DNA from: Shewanella sp. UCD-KL21
Lineage (GTDB): Bacteria > Pseudomonadota > Gammaproteobacteria > Enterobacterales > Shewanellaceae
Assembly: GCF_001957135.1 (NCBI RefSeq)
Contig: NZ_MPHK01000017.1
Span: 1-64,000 of the forward strand
Direction: 5' to 3'
Length of the DNA: 64,000 nucleotides
The translations under genes were made by a program, and so were the position numbers. Below are positions 19,971-29,840 of this stretch, one piece after another (the stretch's first letter is position 1; every line of letters begins with the position of its first letter). The notes below the pieces were generated by a model. That model saw nothing but the letters and a program-made list of their open reading frames with translations, did no database searches and was not told the origin of the DNA.

Positions 19971-21491
19971 ATGGCTATTGCCTGTGTAAACACCCGCGCC
20001 TGTTGTGGCGTTGAAGCCCCTAAAGTCACTGTCGAAGTACACCTCAGTAACGGTTTGCCTGCGTTTAATTTAGTGGGATTACCAGAGACCTCAGTAAAAG
20101 AAGCCAGAGAGCGGGTTCGCAGCGCCTTAATAAACGCTGGTTTTGAATTCCCCATGCAGCGCATAACGGTAAATTTGGCGCCAGCTGATTTACCCAAGCA
20201 AGGTGGCCGTTATGATTTACCTATCGCCATTGGTATTTTGGCGGCCTCCGGGCAAATTCCTAATGCTCAGCTAGCTCAATGTGAGTTTATTGGTGAGCTA
20301 GCCTTGTCAGGGCAAGTTAGGCCCTGCATTGGAATTCTGCCAGCAATTATTGCCGCTAAAAATCAGCAGCATGAGTTATTCATTCCTTTAGAAAATCGCC
20401 ATGAGGCTGAGTTAGTGGGTTACCCGCAAACTCACTTGGTTGCCCATTTACAAAACCTCGCCGCCTTTATGCACGGCCAAGCAAAGTTACCGCTGGTTGA
20501 CCAACAATTAGAGTGGTTTGAAGAGCCCTTAGCTGAAAACGTACTCTGCCTCAGCGAAGTAATTGGTCAATATCAAGCCAAAAAAGGGCTTGAAATCGCT
20601 GCAGCAGGTGGTCACAACACGCTGTTTATTGGCCCGCCCGGGACAGGTAAAAGCATGTTGGCCAATCGGATAATTCCATTACTGCCTAAGCTTACCTATG
20701 AAGAGGCCATTGATGTTGCTGCAATTCATTCGGTGGCAGGGCTTAATATTAAACCCCACGCTTTTCTTGAACGCCCTTTTAGAGCGCCCCATCATACTTG
20801 CTCATCAATATCCTTAGTGGGCGGTGGCAGCGTGCCAAAACCTGGGGAAATCTCCCTAGCCCATAGGGGCATCTTATTTCTTGATGAAATCGCTGAGTTT
20901 CCGCGCAAAGTATTAGATTGCCTGCGTGAGCCAATGGAGTCTGGTGAAGTTGTGATCTCGCGGGCTGCCGCTAAAGTGACTTTCTCAAGCCGATTTCAAC
21001 TCATCGCGGCGATGAATCCTAGCCCTTGTGGCGATGTTGAAAACTCCCGCGCAACCCCTGAGCAAATTCAACGTTACTTATCCCGTTTATCAGGGCCATT
21101 TTTAGATCGCTTTGATTTAACCATCGAAGTCCCAAAACTGCCTGCAGGCACTTTAACTCAAACCCAAGAAACAGGCGAAAGCAGCCAATCCATAGCGAGG
21201 CGAGTGCAGCTAGCGCGAGAAAAACAACTCAGCCGTGCAGGCGTGATTAATTGCGAGTTAAGCCCAACCCAATTGAAACAACACTTAGCCATGAGCCAAA
21301 GTGATTTAGAGTTTCTCGAACAAAGTATTCAACAATTGGGCTTATCCGTCAGAAGTTTCCATCGAATTCAGCGGGTGTCACGCACCATTGCAGACTTGCA
21401 ACAGTCTGAAACCACCGAAAGAAGGCATATAGCCCAAGCACTTGGCTATAGGGCAATGGACAGGTTGATGAATCGTTTGAGCCAACAATAA
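19971..21491 (+). CDS. YifB/ComM-family AAA+ ATPase
   Basis: 506 residues, Mg-chelatase-like. An N-terminal Lon-like domain (about 1-170) starts MAIACVNTRACCGVEAPKVTVEVHLSNGLPAFNLVGLPE. The AAA+ core has Walker A GPPGTGKS at 221-228, RAPHHTCSSISLVGGGS, Walker B ILFLDEIAEF and FQLIAAMNPSPCG. The C-terminal domain ends in RSFHRIQRVSRTIADL. In naturally transformable bacteria ComM is a branch-migration helicase that extends heteroduplex during integration, and this protein is its orthologue by pattern. The ATG at 19971 (AAGGA upstream) is preferred to a TTG six bases earlier. Confidence 0.93.
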   Translation: MAIACVNTRACCGVEAPKVTVEVHLSNGLPAFNLVGLPETSVKEARERVRSALINAGFEFPMQRITVNLAPADLPKQGGRYDLPIAIGILAASGQIPNAQLAQCEFIGELALSGQVRPCIGILPAIIAAKNQQHELFIPLENRHEAELVGYPQTHLVAHLQNLAAFMHGQAKLPLVDQQLEWFEEPLAENVLCLSEVIGQYQAKKGLEIAAAGGHNTLFIGPPGTGKSMLANRIIPLLPKLTYEEAIDVAAIHSVAGLNIKPHAFLERPFRAPHHTCSSISLVGGGSVPKPGEISLAHRGILFLDEIAEFPRKVLDCLREPMESGEVVISRAAAKVTFSSRFQLIAAMNPSPCGDVENSRATPEQIQRYLSRLSGPFLDRFDLTIEVPKLPAGTLTQTQETGESSQSIARRVQLAREKQLSRAGVINCELSPTQLKQHLAMSQSDLEFLEQSIQQLGLSVRSFHRIQRVSRTIADLQQSETTERRHIAQALGYRAMDRLMNRLSQQ

Positions 21492-21618
21492 ATAGCTAAC
21501 ACATTAAAATATCAGGTGATTACCTAAAAAATCACAAAAAGTTGCGATATTATTGTTCAGTGGATTGAGCCGAAGGCTATCACGGAGTAACATAAGCTTC
21601 CATTTACAGGAGAGCTAG

Positions 21619-22506
21619 ATGCCGCTGTTAGCAAAAATTAAAGGATCTATAGCATTTATTTGCTATGTCATAAATACGATCGTCTGGGTTACACCCATTC
21701 TAATTTTTAGTATTTTCAAACTATTACCCATTAATGTTATTCGTAAAATATGCAGTTATATTTTAGATAACTGTGCCAGTGCGTGGATCAGTGTTAATGG
21801 TGTTATCGAAGCTATTTTTCATCCCGTGACCATAAAACTGAGCGGCGATGATCAGTTTTCGGAAAAAGAATGGTACATGGTGATAGCTAACCACCAGTCA
21901 TGGGTCGACATTTTAGTACTTCAGCGTGTATTTAATCGTAAGATCCCATTTTTAAAGTTCTTTTTAAAACAAGAGCTTATATTTGTCCCCATATTAGGGC
22001 TTGCTTGGTGGGCATTAGACTTCCCCTTTATGCGCCGCTATTCTACTGCGCAACTAAAAAAGAACCCTAAACTAAAGGGTAAAGACATTGAGATAACCCG
22101 CAAGTCGTGCAACAAATTTAAGCATAAGCCTGTCAGCGTGATGAATTTCGTCGAAGGCACCCGTTTTCATCCGCAAAAGCACCAAAAGCAAGCTTCGCCT
22201 TTTCAGCACTTGTTAAAGCCCAGAGCCGGCGGAATGGCCTTTGCCTTAGATGCTATGGGTGAACACATCAACAAGCTAGTTAATGTCACGATTCACTACC
22301 CTAATAAAGTGCCAAGCTACTGGGAGTATATTTGCGGCGAATTAACTGAGGTCTATGTCGATATTAAGGTCTCTGATATCCCTGCGACCTTAAAAGGTGA
22401 CTATAGTAACGATAGGCAGTTTAAAATTGATTTTCAGTCTCAGTTAAATCAACTTTGGCAAGAAAAAGACAAAAAAATCAGCATTATGGCTGAAGAAAAC
22501 AAATAA
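21619..22506 (+). CDS. YihG-type lysophospholipid acyltransferase, first of two
   Basis: 295 residues, PlsC-like. The N-terminus has a hydrophobic segment (about 10-40). The catalytic block NHQSWVDI (HX4D) and the acceptor motif FVEGTRF are intact. The family-specific stretches KFFLKQELIFVPILGLAWWALDFPFMRRYS and the KNPKLKGKDIEITRKSC run match E. coli YihG. The reaction is probably acyl transfer to lysophosphatidate or another lysophospholipid at the inner membrane. AGGAGAG precedes the ATG. It is paralogous to the next gene 15 bases downstream and forms an operon with it. Confidence 0.88.
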   Translation: MPLLAKIKGSIAFICYVINTIVWVTPILIFSIFKLLPINVIRKICSYILDNCASAWISVNGVIEAIFHPVTIKLSGDDQFSEKEWYMVIANHQSWVDILVLQRVFNRKIPFLKFFLKQELIFVPILGLAWWALDFPFMRRYSTAQLKKNPKLKGKDIEITRKSCNKFKHKPVSVMNFVEGTRFHPQKHQKQASPFQHLLKPRAGGMAFALDAMGEHINKLVNVTIHYPNKVPSYWEYICGELTEVYVDIKVSDIPATLKGDYSNDRQFKIDFQSQLNQLWQEKDKKISIMAEENK

Positions 22507-22521
22507 GAGGTATTTAGCTAC

Positions 22522-23448
22522 ATGCTAGGTTTTTTACCAGGTCCAGTCATCTTTTTTATTAGTAGCAGTTTATTGATCATCAATACCACACTATGGGCTG
22601 GTCTCATTAGTATTGGTGGCATCATTAAGCTGTTCATTCCTGTTGTTGCAGCAAGAAACGCGCTCACTCGCTTAATGAACCGCTTTATGTGGGCATGGGC
22701 AAGCTGTAATGGCGGTATTTTATTTCTTATTGCTAAAATAGAGTGGGATATTGAGGGGCTTGAAGGCTTGGATGAACGCGGCTGGTATTTGTTGATCAGT
22801 AACCATGTCAGTGGCTTTGATATTGCAGCGCAAACCTATATCTTGCGTAACCATATTCCTATGCTGAAGTTTTTTCTTAAAAAAGAGCTTATCTTTGTGC
22901 CCTTTTTAGGCTTAGGCTGCTGGGCATTAGATATGCCGTTCATGAACCGAACTAGTCCAGCTAAGCTCAAGAAAAACCCAAAACTTAAGGGTAAAGATTT
23001 ACAAACTACCCGTAAGGCATGTGAAAAATTTAAGCATTTCCCAACCTCAATTATTAATTATGTTGAAGGCAGCCGTTTTACTGCTGATAAACACAAGCGC
23101 CAACAGTCGCCTTATAAACATTTGTTAAGGCCAAAGGCTGGCGGCATTGCCTTTACCCTTTCAGCAATGGGCGAGCAATTTACTGGGTTACTTAACATGA
23201 CCTTAGCTTATCCTGATGCTGACATAGAAAAAGGCGCTTTGTATGAGGTCATGTCTGGGCGTGTAAAAAAGATTGTGGTCAGAATTGAGCAAATGCCAGT
23301 ACCTAAAGTGGATGCTGAAGATTATTTCTCTAATCCTGAAACCCGAGTTGAATTTCAGCGGTGGTTAAACCAAGTTTGGTTCGAGAAAGATCAGCAGTTA
23401 GATGGTATTTATAAAAAATACCTTAATGACACATCTACGCCCAAATAG
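22522..23448 (+). CDS. YihG-type lysophospholipid acyltransferase, second of two
   Basis: 308 residues, homologous to the preceding gene over its full length. Catalytic motif NHVSGFDI (HX4D) and acceptor motif YVEGSRF are intact. KFFLKKELIFVPFLGLGCWALDMPFMNR matches YihG even more closely than the first copy. Two N-terminal hydrophobic segments suggest membrane association. The two copies diverge enough to suggest different acyl-chain or headgroup preference, but nothing in the sequence defines it. A strong terminator follows the pair. Confidence 0.88.
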   Translation: MLGFLPGPVIFFISSSLLIINTTLWAGLISIGGIIKLFIPVVAARNALTRLMNRFMWAWASCNGGILFLIAKIEWDIEGLEGLDERGWYLLISNHVSGFDIAAQTYILRNHIPMLKFFLKKELIFVPFLGLGCWALDMPFMNRTSPAKLKKNPKLKGKDLQTTRKACEKFKHFPTSIINYVEGSRFTADKHKRQQSPYKHLLRPKAGGIAFTLSAMGEQFTGLLNMTLAYPDADIEKGALYEVMSGRVKKIVVRIEQMPVPKVDAEDYFSNPETRVEFQRWLNQVWFEKDQQLDGIYKKYLNDTSTPK

Positions 23449-23467
23449 TACTGTTTAAACTCAGCCT

Positions 23468-23495
23468 AAAAAACACGCTTAATTGCGTGTTTTTT
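23468..23495 (+). terminator. Terminator of the acyltransferase operon
   Basis: AAAAAACACGC / GCGTGTTTTTT with a 6-base loop, ending in a T-run, 20 bases after the stop of the second acyltransferase. The rest of the 23449-23767 gap is AT-rich with no other clear element. Confidence 0.9.
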
Positions 23496-23767
23496 GTTTT
23501 TAAACCAACAAGCTTCATCAAAACAGTTAAGCCAACAACAGGTTCACAACAAGCACAAAATCAGCAAACTGAAATGTAATTTGAAAAAAACTATATTGCT
23601 GGCGTAATATGGTTATAATTCAACAACAAAAAACTTTAAATCGCTGGCAAAACATACAAATAAACTAGTAATACGCCCTGTTGCAAGCATGTTTGTAAGT
23701 TAGATATTAAATAACAATATGCTATTTGGCATCATTCTTTACCCATTATAATTATTACAGGTGCAGA

Positions 23768-26700
23768 TTGAATTTACGTTTTTCCTTAGCCTTGAAAACA
23801 TGCTTATGCATTTTGGTGTTCTTCGCCTCAATGTCAGCTTCTGTTTATGCAATTAGCCCACTTAATGACAATCACCTGTTATCGTTTGAACAATTTGAAG
23901 CCTCTAACGACTTAAATCAAAACTCTGTCACTAAACTGCTCAAAGACAGCTCAGGCATGTTATGGGTTGGCACCCAAGATGGCTTACACAGTTATAACGG
24001 CATTCAATTTGATGTGTTTGTTAACGACAGTAATGATCCCAGCAGTATTGCTGGCAATTACATTACCGATATATTGCAATCATCTGCTAGTGACTTATGG
24101 GTGGCAACCCTTTCCCAAGGACTTAGCCGCTTAAACCTCAGTAATGGTGAATTTACTCATTATGGGCTTGCCCAAGGGTTAACAGAGTTAAAGCTAACTA
24201 AACTCACCTTAATTGATGATAGTTTGTGGATAGGGACTCAATCAGGTTTATTCACCCTATCACTGCATAGCAATGAAATAGCAAAAATAAGCTTAAATAA
24301 CACTATCGATCCTCATATCACCAGTGTCGCCAATATCGATGACAAATATATTTTTGTTGGCACCCAAGCCAGTGGCACTTACGCCATTGATAGCAACAAT
24401 ATTATCCGCTTAGATATTCCATCCAATCTGCGGGTCAATAGTATAAAAACCAGTCATGATAACAGCGCTGTGTGGTTAGCAATTAGCAATCAACTGATCC
24501 GCTACGATCTGATTAGCGGCGAACAAACCACAATTTGGACCAATAACCAAACTAAAAAATACAATCAAATAAAAGACTTTGTCATTAATGGTGATAAACA
24601 AATATGGGCCATTGGCGCAAACGCTGGGTTAATTCAATTGGATTTAATTGGCGATACATGGCGCAGCCGCATCCATAAATACGATCCCAATAGTCGCCAA
24701 TCTATTAGCGAAGATAATCTGCAAAGTATCACGCTCGCAGATGACGGTAACCTATGGTTAGGCACTCGCTACTCAGGCATTAATAAGCTTAACCTCAATC
24801 AAGTGTATTTTAACCATATTTACGAACTGCATCCGAGCAAGCCTCAAATGGCCAATATGATCCGAGCGATTTTTCGTGATGATCAGCAGCGTTTGTGGAT
24901 TGGCACAGAAAGCGCTGGCTTAAAACTATTTGATGAGCAGCAAGGTCGTTTTTATTACTACAACGACCTGTTTGCTCAGGCCCTTAATGTACATGAAACA
25001 GAATACCCGTTAACTGTACATGCCATCACCCAAACCCCAGAGGGTAATCTGTGGTTTGGTACTAATCACGGGCTTGCACAATTAACGCCTGATCAGCAGC
25101 TGTCATTTGTGCCTTTAGCTGATAATGGCGCTTCAGACTCGCTGTTGATCCGTAAATTCGCCCAAGATGATAGCGGCCGACTGTGGATTGCCAGTAACTA
25201 CGGTTTATATTTTGTATTACCTGGTGAAGAGGTTATTCATCAGTACAATTTTGATTTCCAGACTGAGTTTGTCCCAAGTAAGCGCCCAATATTGTCCCTT
25301 ACTTACCATAACAACAGCCTGTGGCTCGGCACAATGGCAGGCTTAGTCAGACTAAAACCTGACACACAAGAACTCATTCTCAAAAGTCGCCAAGCAGCCG
25401 ACACCACCACACTCAGTGATAATCGTATTCGAGATTTTGTTGTCACGGCCGCTGGTGATTTATTAATGGCAACCCATAGTGGCGTCGATAAAGTTATCGA
25501 AACCACTGATAACCAACTGCAATTTGAGCCCTTAAGTGAACCGTTAAAGCAGCACACGGTTTATGCCATGTTAGAAGACGATGCTCAAAACCTGTGGCTG
25601 AGCACCAATTCTGGTATCGCCAGAGTATCGGCTAATTTAGAGTATATATTCTTCAATCCATTTGATGGCGTGCAAGCTGCGGAGTTTAACGGCGGGGTTA
25701 AATTTAACGATAATGATGGCCAGCTGTGGTTTGGCGGCGTTAATGGCATAAATCAATTTAACCCACAATTGGTACCTGCCAAAAGGCCTGCGACAAAAAT
25801 CGCCTTAACCAGTTATCATTTAGGTCAGCAGCATTTTCCATTGCTAGATCTACAGCAGCCAGCGTTATTACAAATACCTTACTCTGATAAAACCATTGGT
25901 TTTACTGTCAGTACCCTGAATTTTAATTATCCAGGGTTACAGCAACTGAGTTACAAATTAGTCGGTCACAATGATGATTGGGTTGAGTTAAATCAATCAA
26001 ATGACATCAGTTTTAGTAATTTACCGCCGAAAAAGTTTGAACTGTTAGTGCGCTCGACCCTCAATGATAACCCCTACACAGAGCCGCCTTTTAGTATCAA
26101 ATTTACTGTGGTGCCGCCATTTTACCTAAGCAAAGGCGCTTATGTAATTTATGGTATCGCCATCATGTTGTTGCTGACATTTTTTATTTATTTAAAGCAA
26201 TTAAAGCGCGAAAAGCAGCGTGAGTTTGAAATCAGTATTCGCGCCTCAGAAGAGCGCCTTAAACTGGCGTTATGGGCCTCAGGCGATGGTATGTGGGACT
26301 GGAATATCCGCGACAACAAAGTTTACCGTACCAATATTGTCCCCTCTCAACCGGTCGCTGAAGACGATCATGCCTTGATCACCAATATCCACCCAGAAGA
26401 TAAAGCGAGGGTAGCCCAACTTATCAATGACCATTTAGCCGCTAAAGACGAGTTTTTTGAAGCTGAGTACCGAGTTGAGCAGCAACCCGGCAAATGGATA
26501 TGGTTAATGGATCGCGGCAAAGTTGTTGAATGGGACCAGCAAGATAAACCGGTTCGTATGGCCGGTACCCATAAAGATATCACCGTCAGAAAAGCAACTG
26601 AAAATGAGTTAAAACTCTCAAGCCAAGTACTACACAGTATGAACGAGGCCGTAGTGGTAGGTGAACTGGATTATCGAGTCCGCACAGTAAACCCTGCGTT

Positions 26701-28285
26701 TAGTCGTATTACCGGTTTTGAACCTGAAGCCATTGCAGGCAAACATTTTCTGTATTTAGCTTACGGCAAACAGTCGCGCGCCTTTTATCATAATGTGGAA
26801 TTACAACTGTTAAGGAAAAAGCATTGGGCTGGCGAAATCAATATTCGTACTAAAGATAAAAAAGGCATTTTGGCGTGGCTGGAGATTAATCAGGTCATCG
26901 ATACTAAAGGTGAAACCAGCCACTTTGTCGCGGTGTTTACTGATATCACCTCCCGTAAAAAAGCCGAAGAAGACTTACGCATATTAGCCAATTTCGATCC
27001 GCTCACCGGCTTGCCAAACCGCACTTTATTTCAAGACAGGCTTAATCAGGCGATCACCAAAGCCCATCGCTCTAAAGATATTGTGGCGTTATTCTTTTTG
27101 GACTTAGACCGCTTTAAACACATTAATGACTCCATGGGTCATCATGTGGGAGATTTATTATTAAAAGCAGTGGCAATTCGATTGCAAAACTCGGTGCGCG
27201 ATGGCGACACTGTTGCTCGTCTCGGTGGCGATGAATTTACCATTATTCTTGAAGGGCTCAGCAAAATAAAATCTGCAGCGGTTGTGGCAGAAAAAGTATT
27301 AAACGCCTTTAAAAGTCCCTTCTTATTAGATGATAAAAATATTACCGTATCGCCTTCTATCGGCATTAGTTTGTATCCTAATGATGCCAGCGACAGTACC
27401 TCATTAATTAAATACGCTGATACTGCCATGTACCATGCTAAATCTTTAGGACGTAATAACTTCCAGTTTTACACCGAAGATTTAAACCAGTATGCCACCC
27501 GTCATGTAGAGCTAGAAGCAGGCCTTAAACAGGCGATTCAAAATAATGAAATGTATCTGGTATATCAGCCCAAGTTTGATATTAAAACCAAGCGCATTAT
27601 TGGCGTTGAAGCCTTACTGCGCTGGGAAAGTAAAACCCTTGGGTTTATCTCGCCAGTGGAGTTTATTCCGTTAGCGGAAGAAACTGGGATGATTAATGGC
27701 ATTGGTCATTGGGCCATTGATCAGGCCTGTAATCAATTAGCTGACTGGCATCAACAGGGCTTTGAGCATATTTCTGTGGCAGTCAACTTGTCAGCAAGAC
27801 AACTTAAAGCCGATATTATTTCCACCATTGAAGTGGCCCTTGCGGTATCAGGGTTACCCGCCAGCGCGCTGGAGTTAGAGCTGACAGAGTCGATGATCAT
27901 GGGTAACCCCCAAGACTCAGTCACCGTATTAGCCCAGCTAAAAGCCCTAGGGCTTACCATTGCCATTGATGATTTTGGCACCGGTTACTCAAGCTTAAGT
28001 TACTTAAAGCGCTTCCCTATCGATACCTTAAAAGTTGATAGAGAATTTGTCCGCGATATTATTGATGATCCTGATGATGCCGCTATTACCAGCGCCATTA
28101 TTACTCTGGCCCACAGTCTTGAACTCAATGTCGTGGCAGAAGGCGTTGAAACAGAGGCGCAATTTGACTTCTTAAAGCATGAAGGCTGCGATCAAGTGCA
28201 GGGCTTTTTACTCAGTAAACCACTGACTGCAGAGGACTGTTTAGCAAGGCTAAGATTAGATAACCAGCAGGCAAAACTGGCATAG
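23768..28285 (+). CDS. Propeller-PAS-PAS-GGDEF-EAL membrane sensor
   Basis: 1505 residues with this start. Order: signal segment (about 1-33), a periplasmic two-component-regulator propeller of repeats with LWVGTQDGL-like motifs (about 50-690), a Y_Y_Y domain (about 700-785), one membrane helix (about 790-812), PAS/PAC 1 (about 830-945), PAS/PAC 2 (about 950-1065), GGDEF (GGDEF at 1153-1157) and EAL (EAL at 1281-1283, later DDFGTGYSSL). Both catalytic signatures are intact, so it could make or degrade c-di-GMP in response to an external ligand. Start: TTG at 23768 has AGGTG just upstream and gives a clean signal peptide. A TTG at 23726 adds 14 residues without a ribosome site. Propellers of this type in other bacteria often sense polysaccharide. 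Confidence 0.88.
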   Translation: MNLRFSLALKTCLCILVFFASMSASVYAISPLNDNHLLSFEQFEASNDLNQNSVTKLLKDSSGMLWVGTQDGLHSYNGIQFDVFVNDSNDPSSIAGNYITDILQSSASDLWVATLSQGLSRLNLSNGEFTHYGLAQGLTELKLTKLTLIDDSLWIGTQSGLFTLSLHSNEIAKISLNNTIDPHITSVANIDDKYIFVGTQASGTYAIDSNNIIRLDIPSNLRVNSIKTSHDNSAVWLAISNQLIRYDLISGEQTTIWTNNQTKKYNQIKDFVINGDKQIWAIGANAGLIQLDLIGDTWRSRIHKYDPNSRQSISEDNLQSITLADDGNLWLGTRYSGINKLNLNQVYFNHIYELHPSKPQMANMIRAIFRDDQQRLWIGTESAGLKLFDEQQGRFYYYNDLFAQALNVHETEYPLTVHAITQTPEGNLWFGTNHGLAQLTPDQQLSFVPLADNGASDSLLIRKFAQDDSGRLWIASNYGLYFVLPGEEVIHQYNFDFQTEFVPSKRPILSLTYHNNSLWLGTMAGLVRLKPDTQELILKSRQAADTTTLSDNRIRDFVVTAAGDLLMATHSGVDKVIETTDNQLQFEPLSEPLKQHTVYAMLEDDAQNLWLSTNSGIARVSANLEYIFFNPFDGVQAAEFNGGVKFNDNDGQLWFGGVNGINQFNPQLVPAKRPATKIALTSYHLGQQHFPLLDLQQPALLQIPYSDKTIGFTVSTLNFNYPGLQQLSYKLVGHNDDWVELNQSNDISFSNLPPKKFELLVRSTLNDNPYTEPPFSIKFTVVPPFYLSKGAYVIYGIAIMLLLTFFIYLKQLKREKQREFEISIRASEERLKLALWASGDGMWDWNIRDNKVYRTNIVPSQPVAEDDHALITNIHPEDKARVAQLINDHLAAKDEFFEAEYRVEQQPGKWIWLMDRGKVVEWDQQDKPVRMAGTHKDITVRKATENELKLSSQVLHSMNEAVVVGELDYRVRTVNPAFSRITGFEPEAIAGKHFLYLAYGKQSRAFYHNVELQLLRKKHWAGEINIRTKDKKGILAWLEINQVIDTKGETSHFVAVFTDITSRKKAEEDLRILANFDPLTGLPNRTLFQDRLNQAITKAHRSKDIVALFFLDLDRFKHINDSMGHHVGDLLLKAVAIRLQNSVRDGDTVARLGGDEFTIILEGLSKIKSAAVVAEKVLNAFKSPFLLDDKNITVSPSIGISLYPNDASDSTSLIKYADTAMYHAKSLGRNNFQFYTEDLNQYATRHVELEAGLKQAIQNNEMYLVYQPKFDIKTKRIIGVEALLRWESKTLGFISPVEFIPLAEETGMINGIGHWAIDQACNQLADWHQQGFEHISVAVNLSARQLKADIISTIEVALAVSGLPASALELELTESMIMGNPQDSVTVLAQLKALGLTIAIDDFGTGYSSLSYLKRFPIDTLKVDREFVRDIIDDPDDAAITSAIITLAHSLELNVVAEGVETEAQFDFLKHEGCDQVQGFLLSKPLTAEDCLARLRLDNQQAKLA

Positions 28286-28343
28286 CGTTAAAGCGATTCA
28301 ATAACAATCGACACAGCTAAACCCTGTACGCCAAGCAATAAAA

Positions 28344-28366
28344 AAGGCTCAAATGAGCCTTGTTTA
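28344..28366. terminator. Terminator between the sensor gene and the aminotransferase gene
   Basis: AAGGCTC-AAAT-GAGCCTT followed by GTTT on the plus strand and preceded by A-rich bases, so it could work in both directions for the two convergent genes. Confidence 0.75.
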
Positions 28367-28389
28367 ATGTCTGAATTTATACAGCTTAG

Positions 28390-29481
28390 CTATGGCGCGA
28401 CACGCTCAACACGCTTAACCCAGCCCTCAGGCCCTTCAAGCTCGCCATTTTGCAGTTGGGTAAAGATTTGATAAATACGTTTGATACAAGGGCCTACTTC
28501 ACCATCACCAACCGTCACAATGCGGCCATCTTCAAAGATATATGACCCCACTGGCGACACCACTGCAGCAGTACCAAATCCGCCTGCTTCAACAATTTCA
28601 CCGGCTTCGATATCTGCGATGAATTTGTCCAGCATAATGGTTTCTTGGCGCACTTCACATCCTAATAAATGGCCAATTTCAAGCATAGATTGCGAGGTAA
28701 TGGACTTTAAAATAGTGTCCGTAAACGTCGGGATAATCACAGTGCCATCTTTAAGGATATGAAAGTGGTTCATTGCGCCCACTTCTTCAATCTGCTTATT
28801 GTTCGCATCAAGATATAACACTTGGGCAGCGCCATATTCAGCTGCGGCTTGCCCCGCTCTTAACGATGCTGCGTAATTACCGGCCGCTTTAGATGCCCCG
28901 GTACCGCCTGATACCGCGCGGTGGAATTTTTTACTGATCAGTAATCGAATCGCTTTATTCACCCCATCAGCGTAATAAGCACCACTTGGGCTTAAGATCA
29001 CGCAGAAAGTAAAGTTCAAGCTTGGGCTCACTGATAAACGATCTTCGGTAGCAAAAATAAAGGGCCGAATATATAAACATGCGCCATCTTGCATTGGAAA
29101 CCACAGTCTATCGACATCAATAAGCGCATTAATGGCTTGCAGTTGAATGTCTTCATCAAGGTTAGGAATACATAAGATATCAGCAGAGGTATTTAAACGT
29201 TGGGCGTTCTTATCCAGTCTAAAGGTGTAGATTTCACCATCGTCATGCTTAAACGCTTTAGCACCTTCAAAGATGGACTGGCCATAATGAAGCGCAATGG
29301 CGCCCGGAGCCATTTCAAACGGCGCATAAGGTTCAATACGAGGGTCACACCACTGGCCATCGCGGTAATCCATTAAAAACATATGATCGGTTCTGAGATT
29401 ACCAAAGCCTACATTGCCTTCGGGTTTAAACTGCTCAGTACGACGTGACGATGCCGCTTTTAAATTATATTTGATGTCCAT
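28390..29481 (-). CDS. Branched-chain amino acid aminotransferase, class II (long form)
   Basis: 363 residues, fold type IV PLP enzyme of the longer, eukaryote/Bacillus-like BCAT group. Motifs: FGNLRTDHMFLMDYRDGQW, ALHYGQSIFEGAKAF, YIRPFIFATEDRLSV, the Schiff-base lysine K198 in SGGTGASKAAGNYAAS, and AGGFGTAAVVSPVG. It is unlike the 309-residue IlvE in the ilv operon. It stands alone with its own terminator. Two isozymes would let synthesis and degradation of branched-chain amino acids be controlled apart, which is inference. Confidence 0.93.
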   Translation of the reverse strand: MDIKYNLKAASSRRTEQFKPEGNVGFGNLRTDHMFLMDYRDGQWCDPRIEPYAPFEMAPGAIALHYGQSIFEGAKAFKHDDGEIYTFRLDKNAQRLNTSADILCIPNLDEDIQLQAINALIDVDRLWFPMQDGACLYIRPFIFATEDRLSVSPSLNFTFCVILSPSGAYYADGVNKAIRLLISKKFHRAVSGGTGASKAAGNYAASLRAGQAAAEYGAAQVLYLDANNKQIEEVGAMNHFHILKDGTVIIPTFTDTILKSITSQSMLEIGHLLGCEVRQETIMLDKFIADIEAGEIVEAGGFGTAAVVSPVGSYIFEDGRIVTVGDGEVGPCIKRIYQIFTQLQNGELEGPEGWVKRVERVAP

Positions 29482-29840
29482 TTGCTACCACCTTGAAAAC
29501 AATGCTAGCAGACTATGAATCATCAGATGTAATGTCAAGCAAATGGATAAAGTGGAGCAAAATTAAGCGTCAATAGAAGTTCACAATAATTAAAACTATA
29601 AAGTTGGCCGTTAAAGCATGGTAAACCGCAACAAATAAAGTTTTATCATTTCACTGAAAAAGCACAGGGTGTGGCGCTTTTTAGCTTAAAACAAGCCACT
29701 CACACTGACAGATGAGCAAAGCTTACAAAATAGTAGCCAAAGTCGTTCTTTTTTTAACCACTTAACGAATTTGGCTATTCCTTAAACCCCAGTCGCTGCT
29801 AGAATCAGCATTCCATCCAGAAACTATTAGGACTCCCGAT
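29482..29840. other. Intergenic region with an orphan terminator-like hairpin
   Basis: 359 bases between two divergent genes. A hairpin AAAAAGC...GCTTTTT with an inner ACA/TGT pair lies at 29657-29682. It has A- and T-runs on both sides, yet no gene ends there. The zapB promoter is probably near TAGAAT (29800-29805). No coding region is supported. Confidence 0.5.

Noticed and set aside
29792..29818. Nine-codon peptide MLILAATGV on the minus strand as a leader for the second aminotransferase
   Set aside because: It is too short, has no ribosome site, lies about 110 bases from the hairpin, and overlaps the probable zapB promoter.
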